A DNA stretch of 64,000 bases from Algoriphagus sp. (GTDB taxonomy: Bacteria; Bacteroidota; Bacteroidia; Cytophagales; Cyclobacteriaceae), in contig NZ_JAUXYL010000038.1 of NCBI RefSeq assembly GCF_030694375.1, positions 124,001-188,000 of the forward strand, given 5' to 3'. The translations under genes were made by a program, and so were the position numbers. Position 1 is the first letter of the stretch. Each line of letters begins with the position of its first letter. This document shows positions 53,687-63,099 of this stretch, in pieces. The notes beneath the pieces were generated by a model, which worked only from the letters and a program-made list of their open reading frames with translations, did not search any database and was not told where the DNA came from.

Positions 53687-54445
53687 TTACCCCAAAAACC
53701 TCCTCATTTCCTCCACCACCGCATGTGGCTGTTCGGCGTGAAGCCAATGACCTGCATCGGCAACGAATTCCAATTGGTAGTTTGGAAAAAACTTTTCCAT
53801 ATCGGCCATATCCTTCTGCTGAATGTAGTTGGAATTGGCCCCGGCAAGGAAAAGTGTCGGGCCTTCAAATTTTCCGCCTTCCGGAAGTGCTTCACCGACA
53901 TTTTCGATGTTTTTGGTGATGACTGGAAGGTTGATTTTCCAGGCGAATCCTGTGTTGTCGCGGGTCAGGCTTTTCAGTAGAAACTGACGAACTCCAAGTT
54001 CCGGGATGTATTCTGCCAATTGATCATCGGCATCTTTTCGGGATTTGATTTCGCTTAGATTCAGAGAATTCAATCCTTCCAAAATCGACTCATGATGCAC
54101 GGGATAGTAGCGGGGAGCGATATCTGCAACGATGAGTTTTTCCACCATTTTCGGATACTTCAGCGCAAAATTCATCACGGTCTTTCCACCCATCGAATGA
54201 CCCATAAGGAAGACTTTTTCAAATCCCTCGGTATCAAACAGCTCTTTCAAATCTTCCACCATCACGGCATAATTCCACTCATCAGCATGGGGGGAATCTC
54301 CATGATTGCGCTGATCGACGAGGTAAAGGGTATAGTGCTCGACCAGTTCTTTGGCAATGGAAAACCAGTTGTCCAGCGAACCGAACAGGCCGTGTAGGAT
54401 GACGAGAGGTGGTCCTGAGCCAGACTTCTTAAAGTTTAAAAGCAT
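53687..54445 (-). CDS. Alpha/beta hydrolase, YbfF-like
   Basis: The 252-residue protein has the oxyanion motif HGLFGSLDNW near residue 18, the Ser nucleophile in GHSMGGKT near residue 85, and His in AGHWLHAEQP near residue 235. The overall pattern matches the YbfF/esterase family of small acyl hydrolases. Its natural substrate is not known. It stands alone, with the hairpin cluster upstream. Confidence 0.9.
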   Translation of the reverse strand: MLLNFKKSGSGPPLVILHGLFGSLDNWFSIAKELVEHYTLYLVDQRNHGDSPHADEWNYAVMVEDLKELFDTEGFEKVFLMGHSMGGKTVMNFALKYPKMVEKLIVADIAPRYYPVHHESILEGLNSLNLSEIKSRKDADDQLAEYIPELGVRQFLLKSLTRDNTGFAWKINLPVITKNIENVGEALPEGGKFEGPTLFLAGANSNYIQQKDMADMEKFFPNYQLEFVADAGHWLHAEQPHAVVEEMRRFLG

Positions 54446-54551
54446 TTTAGATTTACGATTTATGAATTACGAGACTTTTGGCCAGACTTTGTAAGATTTT
54501 ACCGTTTACCAATTTTTCGAATTTCCCCCTCGACTTTGATGGAAAAATACC

Positions 54552-54777
54552 TAGACCCCGAACGGGGTCTAACTTTTCAATAGCCTCGGGTGAAACCCGT
54601 GGACAACAGATGATTTGAATTATATCAGACGACCCTGAAAAGGGTCGAACAATAATAGATTCTTCCATTCTGGAAAGTTCAACCCCTTTCGGGGTTGCCT
54701 TCAGATTTGTTTCTCTCATTCTTCCCTAGGTTCCACCTAGGGTTATTGAGAGGTTCGACCGCTTCGCGGTCTTTTTT
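54552..54777. repeat. Cluster of six hairpins (REP/REPIN-like)
   Basis: Six stem-loops lie within 226 bp: 54552-54571 (TAGACCCCG/CGGGGTCTA), 54584-54602 (CCTCGGGT/ACCCGTGG with one mismatch), 54630-54647 (CGACCCT-GAAA-AGGGTCG), 54681-54696 (AACCCC-TTTC-GGGGTT), 54724-54742 (CCCTAGGT-TCC-ACCTAGGG), and 54757-54771 (GACCGC-TTC-GCGGTC). The first four have GC-rich stems with loops of 2 to 4 bases. The density and similarity of the words suggest a mobile palindrome family. No transposase is present. Confidence 0.65.
54757..54777 (+). terminator. GACCGC-TTC-GCGGTC terminator
   Basis: A 6-bp GC-rich stem with a 3-nt loop is followed by a run of six T. It points along the plus strand, although no plus-strand gene ends here, so it may belong to the repeat cluster. 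Confidence 0.6.
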
Positions 54778-54857
54778 ATGGCGTCGAAGATTTAATTGTC
54801 TTGGTTAATTCTAGTACTAAGATTACAATTTTCCAATCTTTCAATCTTATCTCCCAA

Positions 54858-55574
54858 TCAAAGTTCCAACTGCCTCCGATACATCTGAATTGTATTTTCC
54901 AATCCATAATACAGCGCATCGCAGATCAAGGCATGACCGATGGAGACTTCTTCCAAAAATGGAATCTGCTGCTTCAGAAAAGCCAAATTGTGCAAGTCAA
55001 GATCATGTCCTGCATTCAGTCCAAGTCCCAATTCTTTTGCAAGGCGCGCAACTTCCACATATGGTCTTACGGCTTTTTCACGATCCTGATGGTAATTTGA
55101 AGCGTAAGGTTCGGTATATAATTCCACCCGATCCGTGCCGGTAAGCTTAGCAGGTTCAAAGTATTTTGCCTCAGGATTGATGAAAATGGAAACTCGAGTT
55201 CCGATCTCGTGCAGTTCTGCTACAATTTCCTGAAGCATAGTTTGGTGTTCGATCGTATCCCAACCCGAACTGGAGGTAATCGCATCCGGCGGATCGGGTA
55301 CGAGTGTGGCTTGGGCAGGTTTGACCTCCCGGATCAGTTGCATAAAGCGCTGATCGGGATAGCCTTCGATGTTGAATTCGGTGGTCACGACCTTGGCCAA
55401 ATCCCGGACATCCTGATAGCGGATGTGCCGCTCATCCGGTCTCGGATGGACTGTAATTCCCTGAGCACCAAAGTGCTCACAGTCTAATGCTACTTTGACG
55501 ACATTGGGATTATCCGCTCCCCGGGCATTGCGGAGGGTGGCAATCTTGTTAATATTTACACTGAGTTGAGTCAT
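54858..55574 (-). CDS. pdxJ: Pyridoxine 5'-phosphate synthase
   Basis: The 238-residue protein has PdxJ motifs: [15 protein letters not shown] at the start, [17 protein letters not shown] near residue 40, FNIEGYPD near residue 70, [15 protein letters not shown] near residue 98, and [12 protein letters not shown] near residue 195. It condenses 1-deoxyxylulose 5-phosphate with 3-amino-2-oxopropyl phosphate in the DXP-dependent route to vitamin B6. It is divergent from the yqeY operon, 60 bp apart. Confidence 0.96.
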   Translation of the reverse strand: MTQLSVNINKIATLRNARGADNPNVVKVALDCEHFGAQGITVHPRPDERHIRYQDVRDLAKVVTTEFNIEGYPDQRFMQLIREVKPAQATLVPDPPDAITSSSGWDTIEHQTMLQEIVAELHEIGTRVSIFINPEAKYFEPAKLTGTDRVELYTEPYASNYHQDREKAVRPYVEVARLAKELGLGLNAGHDLDLHNLAFLKQQIPFLEEVSIGHALICDALYYGLENTIQMYRRQLEL

Positions 55575-55634
55575 ATCCGTGTTGAAAAAGGTATTTTTAC
55601 CCCGTATTATTGATATAACACAAACTTAGGACTA

Positions 55635-56087
55635 ATGGCTTTAAAGCAGAAAGTAGATGGCGAAATAAAATCCGCCATGATTGCCAAAGATAAGGTACGA
55701 TTGACCGCTTTGCGTGCAATCAAATCGATGATTCTTCTCGAAGAAACAAAAGGAGGCTTCAGTGGAGAGCTTAGCGAAGATGAAGAAATGAAGCTTTTGA
55801 CCAAAGCAGCTAAGCAGCGCAAAGACTCCGCAGATATCTATCAGCAGCAAAACAGACCTGATCTATTGGAGGTTGAATTGGCCGAACTTGCTGTGATCCA
55901 GGAGTTTTTGCCCAAGGCTTTAACCGACGAGGAGCTAACCATGGCTATCCAAGAAATCATCAATATCACGGGGGCAGTAAGTGCCAAAGAAATGGGCAAA
56001 GTCATCGGAGCAGCCAACAAGCAGCTTGCAGGCAAGGCAGATGGCAAAGCCATCGCGGACAAAGTAAAATCACTTTTGAACGGCTGA
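55635..56087 (+). CDS. yqeY: GatB/YqeY-domain protein
   Basis: The 150-residue protein has the YqeY pattern: helical N-terminus with MALKQKVDGEIKSAMIAKDKVRLTALRAIKS-like words, then YLPKALTDEEL-like EFLPKALTDEEL near residue 95 and MGKVIGAANKQLAGKADGKAIADKVKSLL at the end. The family is related to the C-terminal tRNA-binding part of GatB, but YqeY itself has no known activity. It heads an operon: cvpA starts on the second base after its stop codon. Confidence 0.93.
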   Translation: MALKQKVDGEIKSAMIAKDKVRLTALRAIKSMILLEETKGGFSGELSEDEEMKLLTKAAKQRKDSADIYQQQNRPDLLEVELAELAVIQEFLPKALTDEELTMAIQEIINITGAVSAKEMGKVIGAANKQLAGKADGKAIADKVKSLLNG

Positions 56088-56088
56088 G

Positions 56089-56634
56089 TTGGCACCGATT
56101 GATATTGTTATCCTGATCATTCTGGTATTAGGAGCCTATGAGGGCTACAAAAAAGGTCTATTGATGACCATTGTGGGCCTCATAGGTTTTGTTTTGGCGA
56201 TTATTTTAGGAGTCTATTTTATGGATCCGGTGAGTAAAATGCTTGCTGAACGGCTGGATCAGCTCACCTTTGCTTTTCCAGTAATTGCTTTTTTGATCGT
56301 ATTTACCATCACCTTACTTATTGTAAAGATTGCAGGCTGGATCCTCAAGAAAATGATGGATTTGATTCTTCTTGGAAGTATTGACAGCATCGCAGGGGCG
56401 ATTTTGGGGATTGTGAAGTCCGCTTTTTTTATCAGCCTATTCATGTGGCTTGCATTGAGTTTTGAACTCAAAATGCCAAAAGAATGGAGTGCCAAAAGTG
56501 AATACCTCCAATACATTGAACCCTTGGCACCGGGGGTGATTTGGGTGCTGGAACCGCTGGTGCCAAAAATCAAAGAATTGCAGGAGACGATTGTTGAGAT
56601 CGTGGAGGGGTTCAAGGATGCTGATACTAATTGA
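56089..56634 (+). CDS. cvpA: CvpA-family membrane protein
   Basis: The 181-residue protein begins with TTG at 56089; an in-frame stop lies at 56077, so this is the only start that keeps the family's N-terminus (PIDIVILIILVLGAYEGYKKG). Four hydrophobic segments follow. CvpA is an inner-membrane protein linked to colicin V production in E. coli, with a general envelope or purine-related role that is unresolved. It is coupled to yqeY (1-bp gap) and overlaps pabA by 17 bp. Confidence 0.88.
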   Translation: MAPIDIVILIILVLGAYEGYKKGLLMTIVGLIGFVLAIILGVYFMDPVSKMLAERLDQLTFAFPVIAFLIVFTITLLIVKIAGWILKKMMDLILLGSIDSIAGAILGIVKSAFFISLFMWLALSFELKMPKEWSAKSEYLQYIEPLAPGVIWVLEPLVPKIKELQETIVEIVEGFKDADTN

Positions 56635-57208
56635 TAATTTTGATTCGTTCAGCCATATTTTGGCTGATCTTATTCGGCAGACGGGCGTGGAATTAAGAGT
56701 CATCAGAAACGATGCTAGTTTGGAGGAGATTGGAAAAATCGACTTCAAGGGACTGATTCTCTCACCTGGGCCTGGAATTCCAGCTGATGCAGGGAATTTG
56801 CTATCTGTTTTCGCAAAATATCATTTTAAAGTTCCGGTACTGGGTGTCTGTCTCGGCCATCAGGCAATCGGCGAATTTTTTGGAGCAGAGTTGGTGAAAA
56901 ATCAAGTTCCTACCCATGGGAAAGTCCATTTGGTCAGAAAAACCCAAACTCATTTTTTTACCCAAAATCTTCCGGATCGATTTAACGTCACGCGCTATCA
57001 TTCGCTCCAACTCCAAAATCTACCGGATTGCCTGGAAATTATTTTGGAAACTGAGTCCGGAGAAATTATGGGTATGGCACATAAGACGCTTCCGATCTTG
57101 GGAATCCAATATCATCCTGAGGCGTATCTGACGGAATTTGGATTGGAATTGGTGAAAAATTGGGTGAAAGGAATTCAGGATTGGAAAATAGAAAGCTTGA
57201 AAAATTAG
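56618..57208 (+). CDS. Glutamine amidotransferase subunit of anthranilate/aminodeoxychorismate synthase
   Basis: ATG at 56618, inside the end of cvpA, gives 196 residues. The class I glutaminase triad is Cys78 in GVCLGHQ, His166 and Glu168 in YHPEA. The N-terminus MLILIDNFDSF and oxyanion motif PGPGIPADAG are typical of TrpG/PabA. It supplies ammonia to TrpE or PabB, for tryptophan or folate. Neither synthase subunit is nearby, so I cannot choose between PabA and TrpG. The overlap with cvpA makes translational coupling likely. Confidence 0.9.
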   Translation: MLILIDNFDSFSHILADLIRQTGVELRVIRNDASLEEIGKIDFKGLILSPGPGIPADAGNLLSVFAKYHFKVPVLGVCLGHQAIGEFFGAELVKNQVPTHGKVHLVRKTQTHFFTQNLPDRFNVTRYHSLQLQNLPDCLEIILETESGEIMGMAHKTLPILGIQYHPEAYLTEFGLELVKNWVKGIQDWKIESLKN

Positions 57209-57251
57209 CTGGCTGGAGGGTGGAAATGTGGAAAAGTTAGGACGTGTCAGG

Positions 57252-57333
57252 CTGAGCGGAGTCGAAGCCTCGTAAATCGTAATTCTTAAACTTGTACTGA
57301 GCGCCCGCCGGTGGGAGGGCAGTCAGTCGAAGC
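57252..57333. repeat. Two copies of ctgagcg...gtcgaagc, one with a 22-bp insert
   Basis: The word ctgagcggagtcgaagc occurs at 57252-57268. A second copy at 57297-57333 is split by 22 bases beginning cccgccggtgggagggcag between ctgagcg and gtcgaagc. It lies between pabA and lolA and encodes nothing. Similar words are common in Bacteroidota intergenic DNA. Confidence 0.5.
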
Positions 57334-57346
57334 ATCAAAAATCCGC

Positions 57347-58000
57347 TTACCTCAAATCAATCACCTCGATGCCCGGATATTTTTTGGGGTCGAAAGCAAA
57401 ATAGTCCATCGCCAAATTGGGAGCTGGCTTTAGATTTTTGAAGGAATAAGAAAACATCCCCCCCTGTCCATCAAACATCTCCCAACCCAGCAAATCTTTG
57501 GAGGCTTTGTCCACCATAAGTTTTACCTGCTTGAAAGGAGCATTGGATTTCAGTGCAGTCAATTCAACCACGTTTACAAGCTTTCCCTGATAGGTTTTAT
57601 CTGCTAAAAGCTTGTAATTGAAGCCTGTTTGGTACATTTTGTAAATATTCGAAGGTGTAAGTTCCCCCTCCAATTGTGCAGCATCATTGATGGTTACCTC
57701 CTTGTAATTGGCAGTTTGGATAAAGGTCCAAACAGTTTTTCCATCATTGTAAATTTCCTGATCGGGAAGTTTAAGCCTGTATTTCTCTCCGCTGACAGCG
57801 ATTTCACCCGATTGGCGGTCGCCCGGAACACCGGCATCCTGATAAGTGTAATCAAAGCCGGCAGTGAAGCCTTTCATGCTTTGGTACTTTTCGCTCATGG
57901 CGTCGAGCACAACTTTGGCTTTTGGATCTTTCTGAGCCGAGGCCTGAAAGCTCCAAAAAACCATGGAAAAAAGAAGGAAAAGTTGAGTCTGGAATTTCAT
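57347..58000 (-). CDS. LolA-like outer-membrane lipoprotein carrier
   Basis: The 217-residue protein has a signal peptide ending QASAQ, then the LolA pattern: MKGFTAGFDYTY near residue 42, GEIAVSGEKYRLKLPDQEIYNDGKTVWTF near residue 64, and a beta-sandwich to the end. LolA carries lipoproteins from the inner to the outer membrane. It lies 33 bp downstream of ftsK on the same strand, a common arrangement in Bacteroidota. Family members in this phylum are divergent, so a broader role is possible. Confidence 0.88.
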   Translation of the reverse strand: MKFQTQLFLLFSMVFWSFQASAQKDPKAKVVLDAMSEKYQSMKGFTAGFDYTYQDAGVPGDRQSGEIAVSGEKYRLKLPDQEIYNDGKTVWTFIQTANYKEVTINDAAQLEGELTPSNIYKMYQTGFNYKLLADKTYQGKLVNVVELTALKSNAPFKQVKLMVDKASKDLLGWEMFDGQGGMFSYSFKNLKPAPNLAMDYFAFDPKKYPGIEVIDLR

Positions 58001-58033
58001 GAATTTGGACTGCTGGGACTGGGAAATCAGCTT

Positions 58034-60526
58034 TTACAAGCTATTCAATAACCGTTCCAAACTAGCCTCATCCTGAATCAGTACTTCCCTTGCCTTTGAT
58101 CCCTCAAAGGAGCCCACAATTCCGGCCGCCTCTAATTGATCCACAATCCTTCCGGCTCGATTGTATCCTAATTTTAACTTTCGCTGAATCAACGAAGTAC
58201 TGCCCTGCTGATGCAAAACAATCAGCCTTGCAGCCTCATCGAATAGGGGGTCTCGATCCGAAAGATCCACACTTGAAATTGAACCATCTCCGTCTTCACC
58301 CACAAATTCAGGAAGGAGATAGGCATCAGAATATCCTTTTTGCTCACCGATCCAGTCGCATATCGCATCTACTTCCGGCGTATCAAGGAATGCGCATTGG
58401 ATACGGATCATTTCAGATCCCAACGAAAGCAGCATATCACCTTGTCCAATCAGTTGATCAGCTCCTCCTGCGTCCAGGATGGTTCTGGAGTCGATTTTGG
58501 AGGTGACACGGAAAGAAAGTCGCGCCGGAAAGTTTGCCTTGATGATACCCGTGATGACGTTGACTGAAGGGCGTTGCGTGGCTACAACCAAGTGAATTCC
58601 GATAGCTCGGGCTAACTGTGCCAACCGGGCAATCGGAGCTTCGATTTCTTTTCCGGCAGTCATCATCAAGTCCGCCAACTCGTCAATTACCAGGACGATG
58701 TAAGGCATGAAATAGTGACCTTTTTCAGGATTTAGCTTCCTTGCAATGAACTTAGCATTGTATTCTTTCAGGTTTCTACAGCCTGCGTCCTTTAGCAAAT
58801 TGTATCGGTTGTCCATTTCGATACAAAGCGAATTCAGGGTGTAAATAACTTTTTTCGTATCAGTAATAATGGCTTCTTCTGAGCCTGGAAGCTTCGCCAA
58901 GAAGTGACGCTCGATCTTGTTAAAGAGCGTTAATTCCACTTTTTTGGGATCGACCAGTACAAATTTCAACTGAGAAGGGTGCTTCTTATAAATAAGAGAA
59001 GCCAAGATCATGTTCAAGCCCACTGACTTTCCCTGACCCGTGGCACCTGCCATCAGCAAGTGGGGCATTTTAGCCAGATCAGCTACAAAAACTTCGTTTG
59101 AGATCGTCTTCCCCAAGGCAATCGGGAGATCCTTATCGGATTTCAAGAATTTCTCTGTGCCCAATACAGCACGTGCAGGCACCAGCTCCCGGTTTTTGTT
59201 TGGAACCTCGATGCCAATCGTTCCTTTTCCAGGGATAGGAGCTATAATTCGGATTCCCAGTGCCGCCAAACTCAGGGCGATATCATCCTCTAGGTTTTTG
59301 ATCTTGGAAATCTTCACTCCCGGATCGGGGACAATCTCATACAGTGTCACTGTCGGACCGATCGTCGCCTGAATTCCCTGTATGCCGATCTGGAAATTTT
59401 TCAGTGTGGTGACAATCTTATCCTTGTTTTCCTGCAGTTCCTGCATGGATACGGTCACTTTTTTGATGTCGTATTCATTCAGCAAATCCAAGGTGGGGTA
59501 TTTGTATCGTGGAAGATCGAGGGTAGGATCGTAGGGATCCAGGTTTTCGACTTCTTGAGCAGTTTTCTCCTCTTCAGCTTTTTTCACGGAAAAATTACCC
59601 TCTTTCACCGTGCTTTTAGTATGCCCCTCTTCCAGTAAATTCACCTGCGGAACTTCAAAAAGATCTTCCTCCTCCTCCATATTTGAGCTTCCCGATATAC
59701 TGAATGGCAATTCAGGCGCTGTATCAACAGGGGAATTGCTTTTCACTTCCCAAGCGCTTCCATCGTCATCGATTTCTTCCAATTCTTCTTCAGATTCCTC
59801 TTCATTTGAGAAAGGATTTGGATTTTTGATTTTGGTATCTGCCACTGAAGATACCTCAGCCACCTCTTCTTCAGATTCTTTCGGGGAAAACCAGTTTAAC
59901 TGTTCCAAACCGAAAAAGAGAACTACAAAAATCAAAAAGGCACCGACAATAAGAATGAATGTCCCCATGCCCAGAAAATCACTGGAAAGCTTGGCCAATT
60001 CGTAGCCAAAGCCACCCGAAAGGAAACTCCAAAAAGAATATCCTTCGATTAATATTACAATATAGCCCAGCAATAAGCCTAGCCAGGCCGTGAAGAACAG
60101 CGAAAAAACAGCATACCGGGTAAGGGATACCAGCGAAAACTTGAATGTCCATCTGAATCCGATCAAAAAAAGAAATGGAGGCAGTAAAAAAGCAGCAATC
60201 CCAAACCATCGAAAAATCAGCCAGTGGGAGGCTTGGGCACCAAGGTAACCTACCCAGTTTCGTGATTCTCGTGCAGAATCCCGGATTGCCTGATCGGGAT
60301 TATTCATGACAAGACTTTGATCAGCAGGACCGTTAATCAGGTAGCTGACAAAAGCGATAAACAAAAAGATGGCAATGGAGATCAGGATGATTCCCAGTGT
60401 CAGCGAAAGCTGCTTAAATTCAATTTTCCCAAACGAAAAACCAGGTCCTTCCGGTTTAGGAGGGGCTTTTTTTGTGTTTTCTGATTTCCTTCGAAAGGTA
60501 TTTTTAGCTGCGGATTCTGATGCCAT
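58034..60526 (-). CDS. ftsK: FtsK/SpoIIIE-family DNA translocase
   Basis: The 830-residue protein has four to five transmembrane helices in residues 35-210, an acidic linker (about 220-330), the motor with Walker A GATGQGKSVGLN near residue 495 and Walker B FVLVDPKKVEL/YIVLVIDELADLMM, then the C-terminal gamma winged-helix (LIQRKLKLGYNRAGRIVDQLEAAGIVG) that reads KOPS-type sequences. It pumps chromosome DNA at the septum during cell division and aids dimer resolution. It is followed by lolA. Confidence 0.96.
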   Translation of the reverse strand: MASESAAKNTFRRKSENTKKAPPKPEGPGFSFGKIEFKQLSLTLGIILISIAIFLFIAFVSYLINGPADQSLVMNNPDQAIRDSARESRNWVGYLGAQASHWLIFRWFGIAAFLLPPFLFLIGFRWTFKFSLVSLTRYAVFSLFFTAWLGLLLGYIVILIEGYSFWSFLSGGFGYELAKLSSDFLGMGTFILIVGAFLIFVVLFFGLEQLNWFSPKESEEEVAEVSSVADTKIKNPNPFSNEEESEEELEEIDDDGSAWEVKSNSPVDTAPELPFSISGSSNMEEEEDLFEVPQVNLLEEGHTKSTVKEGNFSVKKAEEEKTAQEVENLDPYDPTLDLPRYKYPTLDLLNEYDIKKVTVSMQELQENKDKIVTTLKNFQIGIQGIQATIGPTVTLYEIVPDPGVKISKIKNLEDDIALSLAALGIRIIAPIPGKGTIGIEVPNKNRELVPARAVLGTEKFLKSDKDLPIALGKTISNEVFVADLAKMPHLLMAGATGQGKSVGLNMILASLIYKKHPSQLKFVLVDPKKVELTLFNKIERHFLAKLPGSEEAIITDTKKVIYTLNSLCIEMDNRYNLLKDAGCRNLKEYNAKFIARKLNPEKGHYFMPYIVLVIDELADLMMTAGKEIEAPIARLAQLARAIGIHLVVATQRPSVNVITGIIKANFPARLSFRVTSKIDSRTILDAGGADQLIGQGDMLLSLGSEMIRIQCAFLDTPEVDAICDWIGEQKGYSDAYLLPEFVGEDGDGSISSVDLSDRDPLFDEAARLIVLHQQGSTSLIQRKLKLGYNRAGRIVDQLEAAGIVGSFEGSKAREVLIQDEASLERLLNSL

Positions 60527-60578
60527 TTAAGCTTGAAAGTACAATTTTAATTTAAGCCAAAAGGCCAATAAATAGAAC

Positions 60579-61619
60579 TTACCGGGAAAAATGTGCCAGA
60601 AGCCCTTTTTTAATTCTTTTAATCAGTGCCGGACCCTCATAAATCATGCCCGAGTAGACCTGAATCAAGCTCGCCCCTGCCTCCAACTTCTCAATTGCGT
60701 CTTGGGCACAGAAAATTCCGCCGACCCCAACGATGGGGAATGCCCCCTTGGATCTCTGATGAAGGTATCGGATGACTTCTGTACTTCTTTTGGCTAATAC
60801 CTTGCCACTGACTCCACCTGCGCCGATTGCCTCCACTTCATTTTTCGGACTGCTCAATTCCGAACGGTCTATGGTCGTATTGGTCGCAATCACCCCGGCA
60901 ATGCCAGTTTCCTGTACGATTTCAACGATGTCGTCCAGCTGTCCGTCTGTAAGATCGGGAGCGATTTTCAGTAGGATTGGTTTTGGATTTGGCTTGCGAT
61001 CATTTGCCGATTTGACTGCTTGCAAAAGCTGCTTTAGCGGTTCTTTTTCCTGCAAATCACGCAGGTTCGGGGTATTTGGAGAACTCACATTGACGACGAA
61101 ATAATCCACATAAGGATGAAGGGTTTCCAGACAAATCAGGTAATCGTCCACCGCATTTTCATTTGGGGTGACTTTATTTTTACCAATATTTCCCCCAACA
61201 ATGACGTCTGATTTTCGCTTTTTCAATCGCTCCACAGCAGCCAAGACACCCCCATTGTTGAAGCCCATTCGATTGATCAATGCTTCATCCTGTGGTAGTC
61301 TGAACAAACGGGGTTGGGGATTTCCTTCCTGAGGTTTCGGTGTCAGCGTACCGATTTCGATAAATCCGAAACCCAGCATGGCCATCTCGTCGATGAGCTT
61401 GGCGTCTTTATCAAAACCGGCTGCCAAACCCACCGGGTTTTTGAATTTCAGGCCGAATACTTCTCGCTCCAACTTCGGATCTTCGAATTTAAAAGTTGAC
61501 TTTACAATCGAATTTATGATAGGGAGATTGAAGGTCAGTTTGGTGAGATCGAATGTGAAATGGTGTGCGTCTTCCGGTTTTTTTAGAAAAAAGAGGGGCT
61601 TAAGTATGGATTTGTACAC
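60579..61619 (-). CDS. pyrD: Dihydroorotate dehydrogenase (quinone), class 2
   Basis: The 346-residue protein begins with GTG (61617-61619) and an N-terminal amphipathic extension typical of class 2 enzymes that use membrane quinone. FMN-binding and active-site blocks are visible: [15 protein letters not shown] near residue 62, [38 protein letters not shown] with the catalytic Ser near residue 180, and [28 protein letters not shown]. It oxidises dihydroorotate in pyrimidine synthesis. It precedes no other pyr gene here. Confidence 0.95.
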   Translation of the reverse strand: MYKSILKPLFFLKKPEDAHHFTFDLTKLTFNLPIINSIVKSTFKFEDPKLEREVFGLKFKNPVGLAAGFDKDAKLIDEMAMLGFGFIEIGTLTPKPQEGNPQPRLFRLPQDEALINRMGFNNGGVLAAVERLKKRKSDVIVGGNIGKNKVTPNENAVDDYLICLETLHPYVDYFVVNVSSPNTPNLRDLQEKEPLKQLLQAVKSANDRKPNPKPILLKIAPDLTDGQLDDIVEIVQETGIAGVIATNTTIDRSELSSPKNEVEAIGAGGVSGKVLAKRSTEVIRYLHQRSKGAFPIVGVGGIFCAQDAIEKLEAGASLIQVYSGMIYEGPALIKRIKKGLLAHFSR

Positions 61620-61697
61620 GGCTATAATTCAGGAGTTATGTCCCCAAAGTTAGGGATTGATTGGGGAAAATAAGGTTGAAATCCCCGTGTTTTCACC

Positions 61698-62471
61698 TTA
61701 GGTTGAATTCGCTTCAGTGATCAATCTGAGACCTTCCAAAGTCAGATTTCGATCCACTTCGTCGAAGGTGCTTTCCAAGGTTGTCAAAATTGCCGCTAAT
61801 CCACCGGTTGCAATAATTTTGAATTGCAGGCGAGTTTCTGCCTCGATCGCTTCGATCATTCCTTTGACCAAGCCCGTGTAGCCGTACAAAACTCCAGCTT
61901 GGATGGCGTGAATCGTATTTTTACCCAGTGCTGACTTAGGGAGTTTTAGCTCGACTTCTGGAAGTTTGGAAGTATTGGTAAAAAGGGAGTGGATGGCTGT
62001 TTTCAGACCCGGGACGATATTTACTCCAAGAATTTCTCCTTTTTCATCCACAGCTGTGAATGTCAAGGCCGTGCCAAAATCTACTATAATCACCGGTTTG
62101 GCAAGTCGGGAAAATGCTGCCATTACATTACACATCAAATCACTGCCTATTTCATTTGGACGGAGCGATTTGATCGGCAATGTTTCATAGCTTTTCGCAG
62201 AGATCAAATAAGGAGATTGTCCAAAGTAAGATTGGCAAAATTGATCGATAATGCTGTTGATTTCCGGGACGACGGAGCTGAACCCGATCTTTTCAATTTG
62301 AGAAGCATGGATTCCATGTTCCAAAAAGTAGAGTGGGACTTTTTTGCTCAGCTGGGAAATGAGTTTCGGAGTCTTGGTTTCCAGGCGGAATTGGTTGGTC
62401 CATTTTCCGCTTTTTTGATCAAAGAGTGCAAAAACAACATTGGAATTGCCGGCATCGATGGCTAAAAACAT
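61698..62471 (-). CDS. coaX: Type III pantothenate kinase
   Basis: The 257-residue protein has the ASKHA-type motifs: DAGNSNVVFALFD at the start (phosphate 1), the catalytic Asp in EIGSDLMCN near residue 105, DFGTALTFTAVDEKG near residue 130 and GVLYGYTGLVKGMIEAIEAE near residue 190 and GGLAAIL near residue 220. It phosphorylates pantothenate in the first step of CoA synthesis. Type III enzymes need a monovalent cation and are not inhibited by CoA. It is divergent from the GNAT gene. Confidence 0.94.
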   Translation of the reverse strand: MFLAIDAGNSNVVFALFDQKSGKWTNQFRLETKTPKLISQLSKKVPLYFLEHGIHASQIEKIGFSSVVPEINSIIDQFCQSYFGQSPYLISAKSYETLPIKSLRPNEIGSDLMCNVMAAFSRLAKPVIIVDFGTALTFTAVDEKGEILGVNIVPGLKTAIHSLFTNTSKLPEVELKLPKSALGKNTIHAIQAGVLYGYTGLVKGMIEAIEAETRLQFKIIATGGLAAILTTLESTFDEVDRNLTLEGLRLITEANST

Positions 62472-62542
62472 TCTGTTATCAGGTTTTGACTAATTTAGGC
62501 GATCGTAAAAGTAATTCCCAAATTCAAATCCCTTTTTCGCTT

Positions 62543-63022
62543 ATGTATTCTCTCCGCGAAGGCAAAATTGAAGACCTCCCCCGTGTCCTCGAACTGATCA
62601 AAGAACTTGCGCTCTATGAAAAAGCTCCAGAACAAGTCACCAATACCCTCGAATTGATGAAAGAAGATGGCTTTGGGTCAAATCCGATCTATGGAATGTA
62701 CGTCTGTGAGAAAAATGAAACAGATCAAATCATCGGCATCGCTATCTATTATTACCGCTATTCCACTTGGAAAGGAAAAAGGCTTTACCTGGAAGATATC
62801 GTGGTGACTGAATCTGAACGGGGAAATGGAGCCGGAAAACTGCTTTTTGACCGGGTCATGGCAAAGGCTTTGGAAGCCAACTGCACCGGAATGATGTGGC
62901 AGGTACTGGACTGGAACGAGCCTGCGATCAATTTTTACAAAAAGTACGGAGCCACCCTCGAAGCAGGCTGGCTCAATGCGCATTTGCAGGATTACGAAAT
63001 CAGGGAATTGTTGAAAAGATAA
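62543..63022 (+). CDS. GNAT-family N-acetyltransferase
   Basis: ATG at 62543 gives 159 residues; upstream in-frame starts would overlap coaX and add a basic tail unlike the family. Acetyl-CoA binding is indicated by LEDIVVTESERGNGAGKLLF (motif A, residues 82-101), then WQVLDWNEPAINFYKKYGA (motif B). The protein resembles the diamine/spermidine-type acetyltransferases in that motif, but the substrate is not certain. It is single; a 10-bp inverted repeat follows. Confidence 0.9.
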   Translation: MYSLREGKIEDLPRVLELIKELALYEKAPEQVTNTLELMKEDGFGSNPIYGMYVCEKNETDQIIGIAIYYYRYSTWKGKRLYLEDIVVTESERGNGAGKLLFDRVMAKALEANCTGMMWQVLDWNEPAINFYKKYGATLEAGWLNAHLQDYEIRELLKR

Positions 63023-63049
63023 TTGGCTGGAAGACGGTAGACCGGAGAC

Positions 63050-63080
63050 GGAAGAATTCTTCGGTCTTCGGTCTCCGGTC
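63050..63080. repeat. 10-bp inverted repeat gaccggagac/gtctccggtc
   Basis: GACCGGAGAC at 63050-63059 pairs exactly with GTCTCCGGTC at 63071-63080, with an 11-nt loop that itself has cggtcttcgg repeats. It lies between the GNAT and rluA-type genes and lacks a T-run, so it is a repeat more than a terminator. Confidence 0.55.
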
Positions 63081-63099
63081 TTCTGTCCAAAATTAATTC

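Noticed and set aside
54453..54719. 88-residue minus-strand open frame
   Set aside because: It runs entirely through the hairpin cluster and its sequence is made of the repeat words; no domain is visible.
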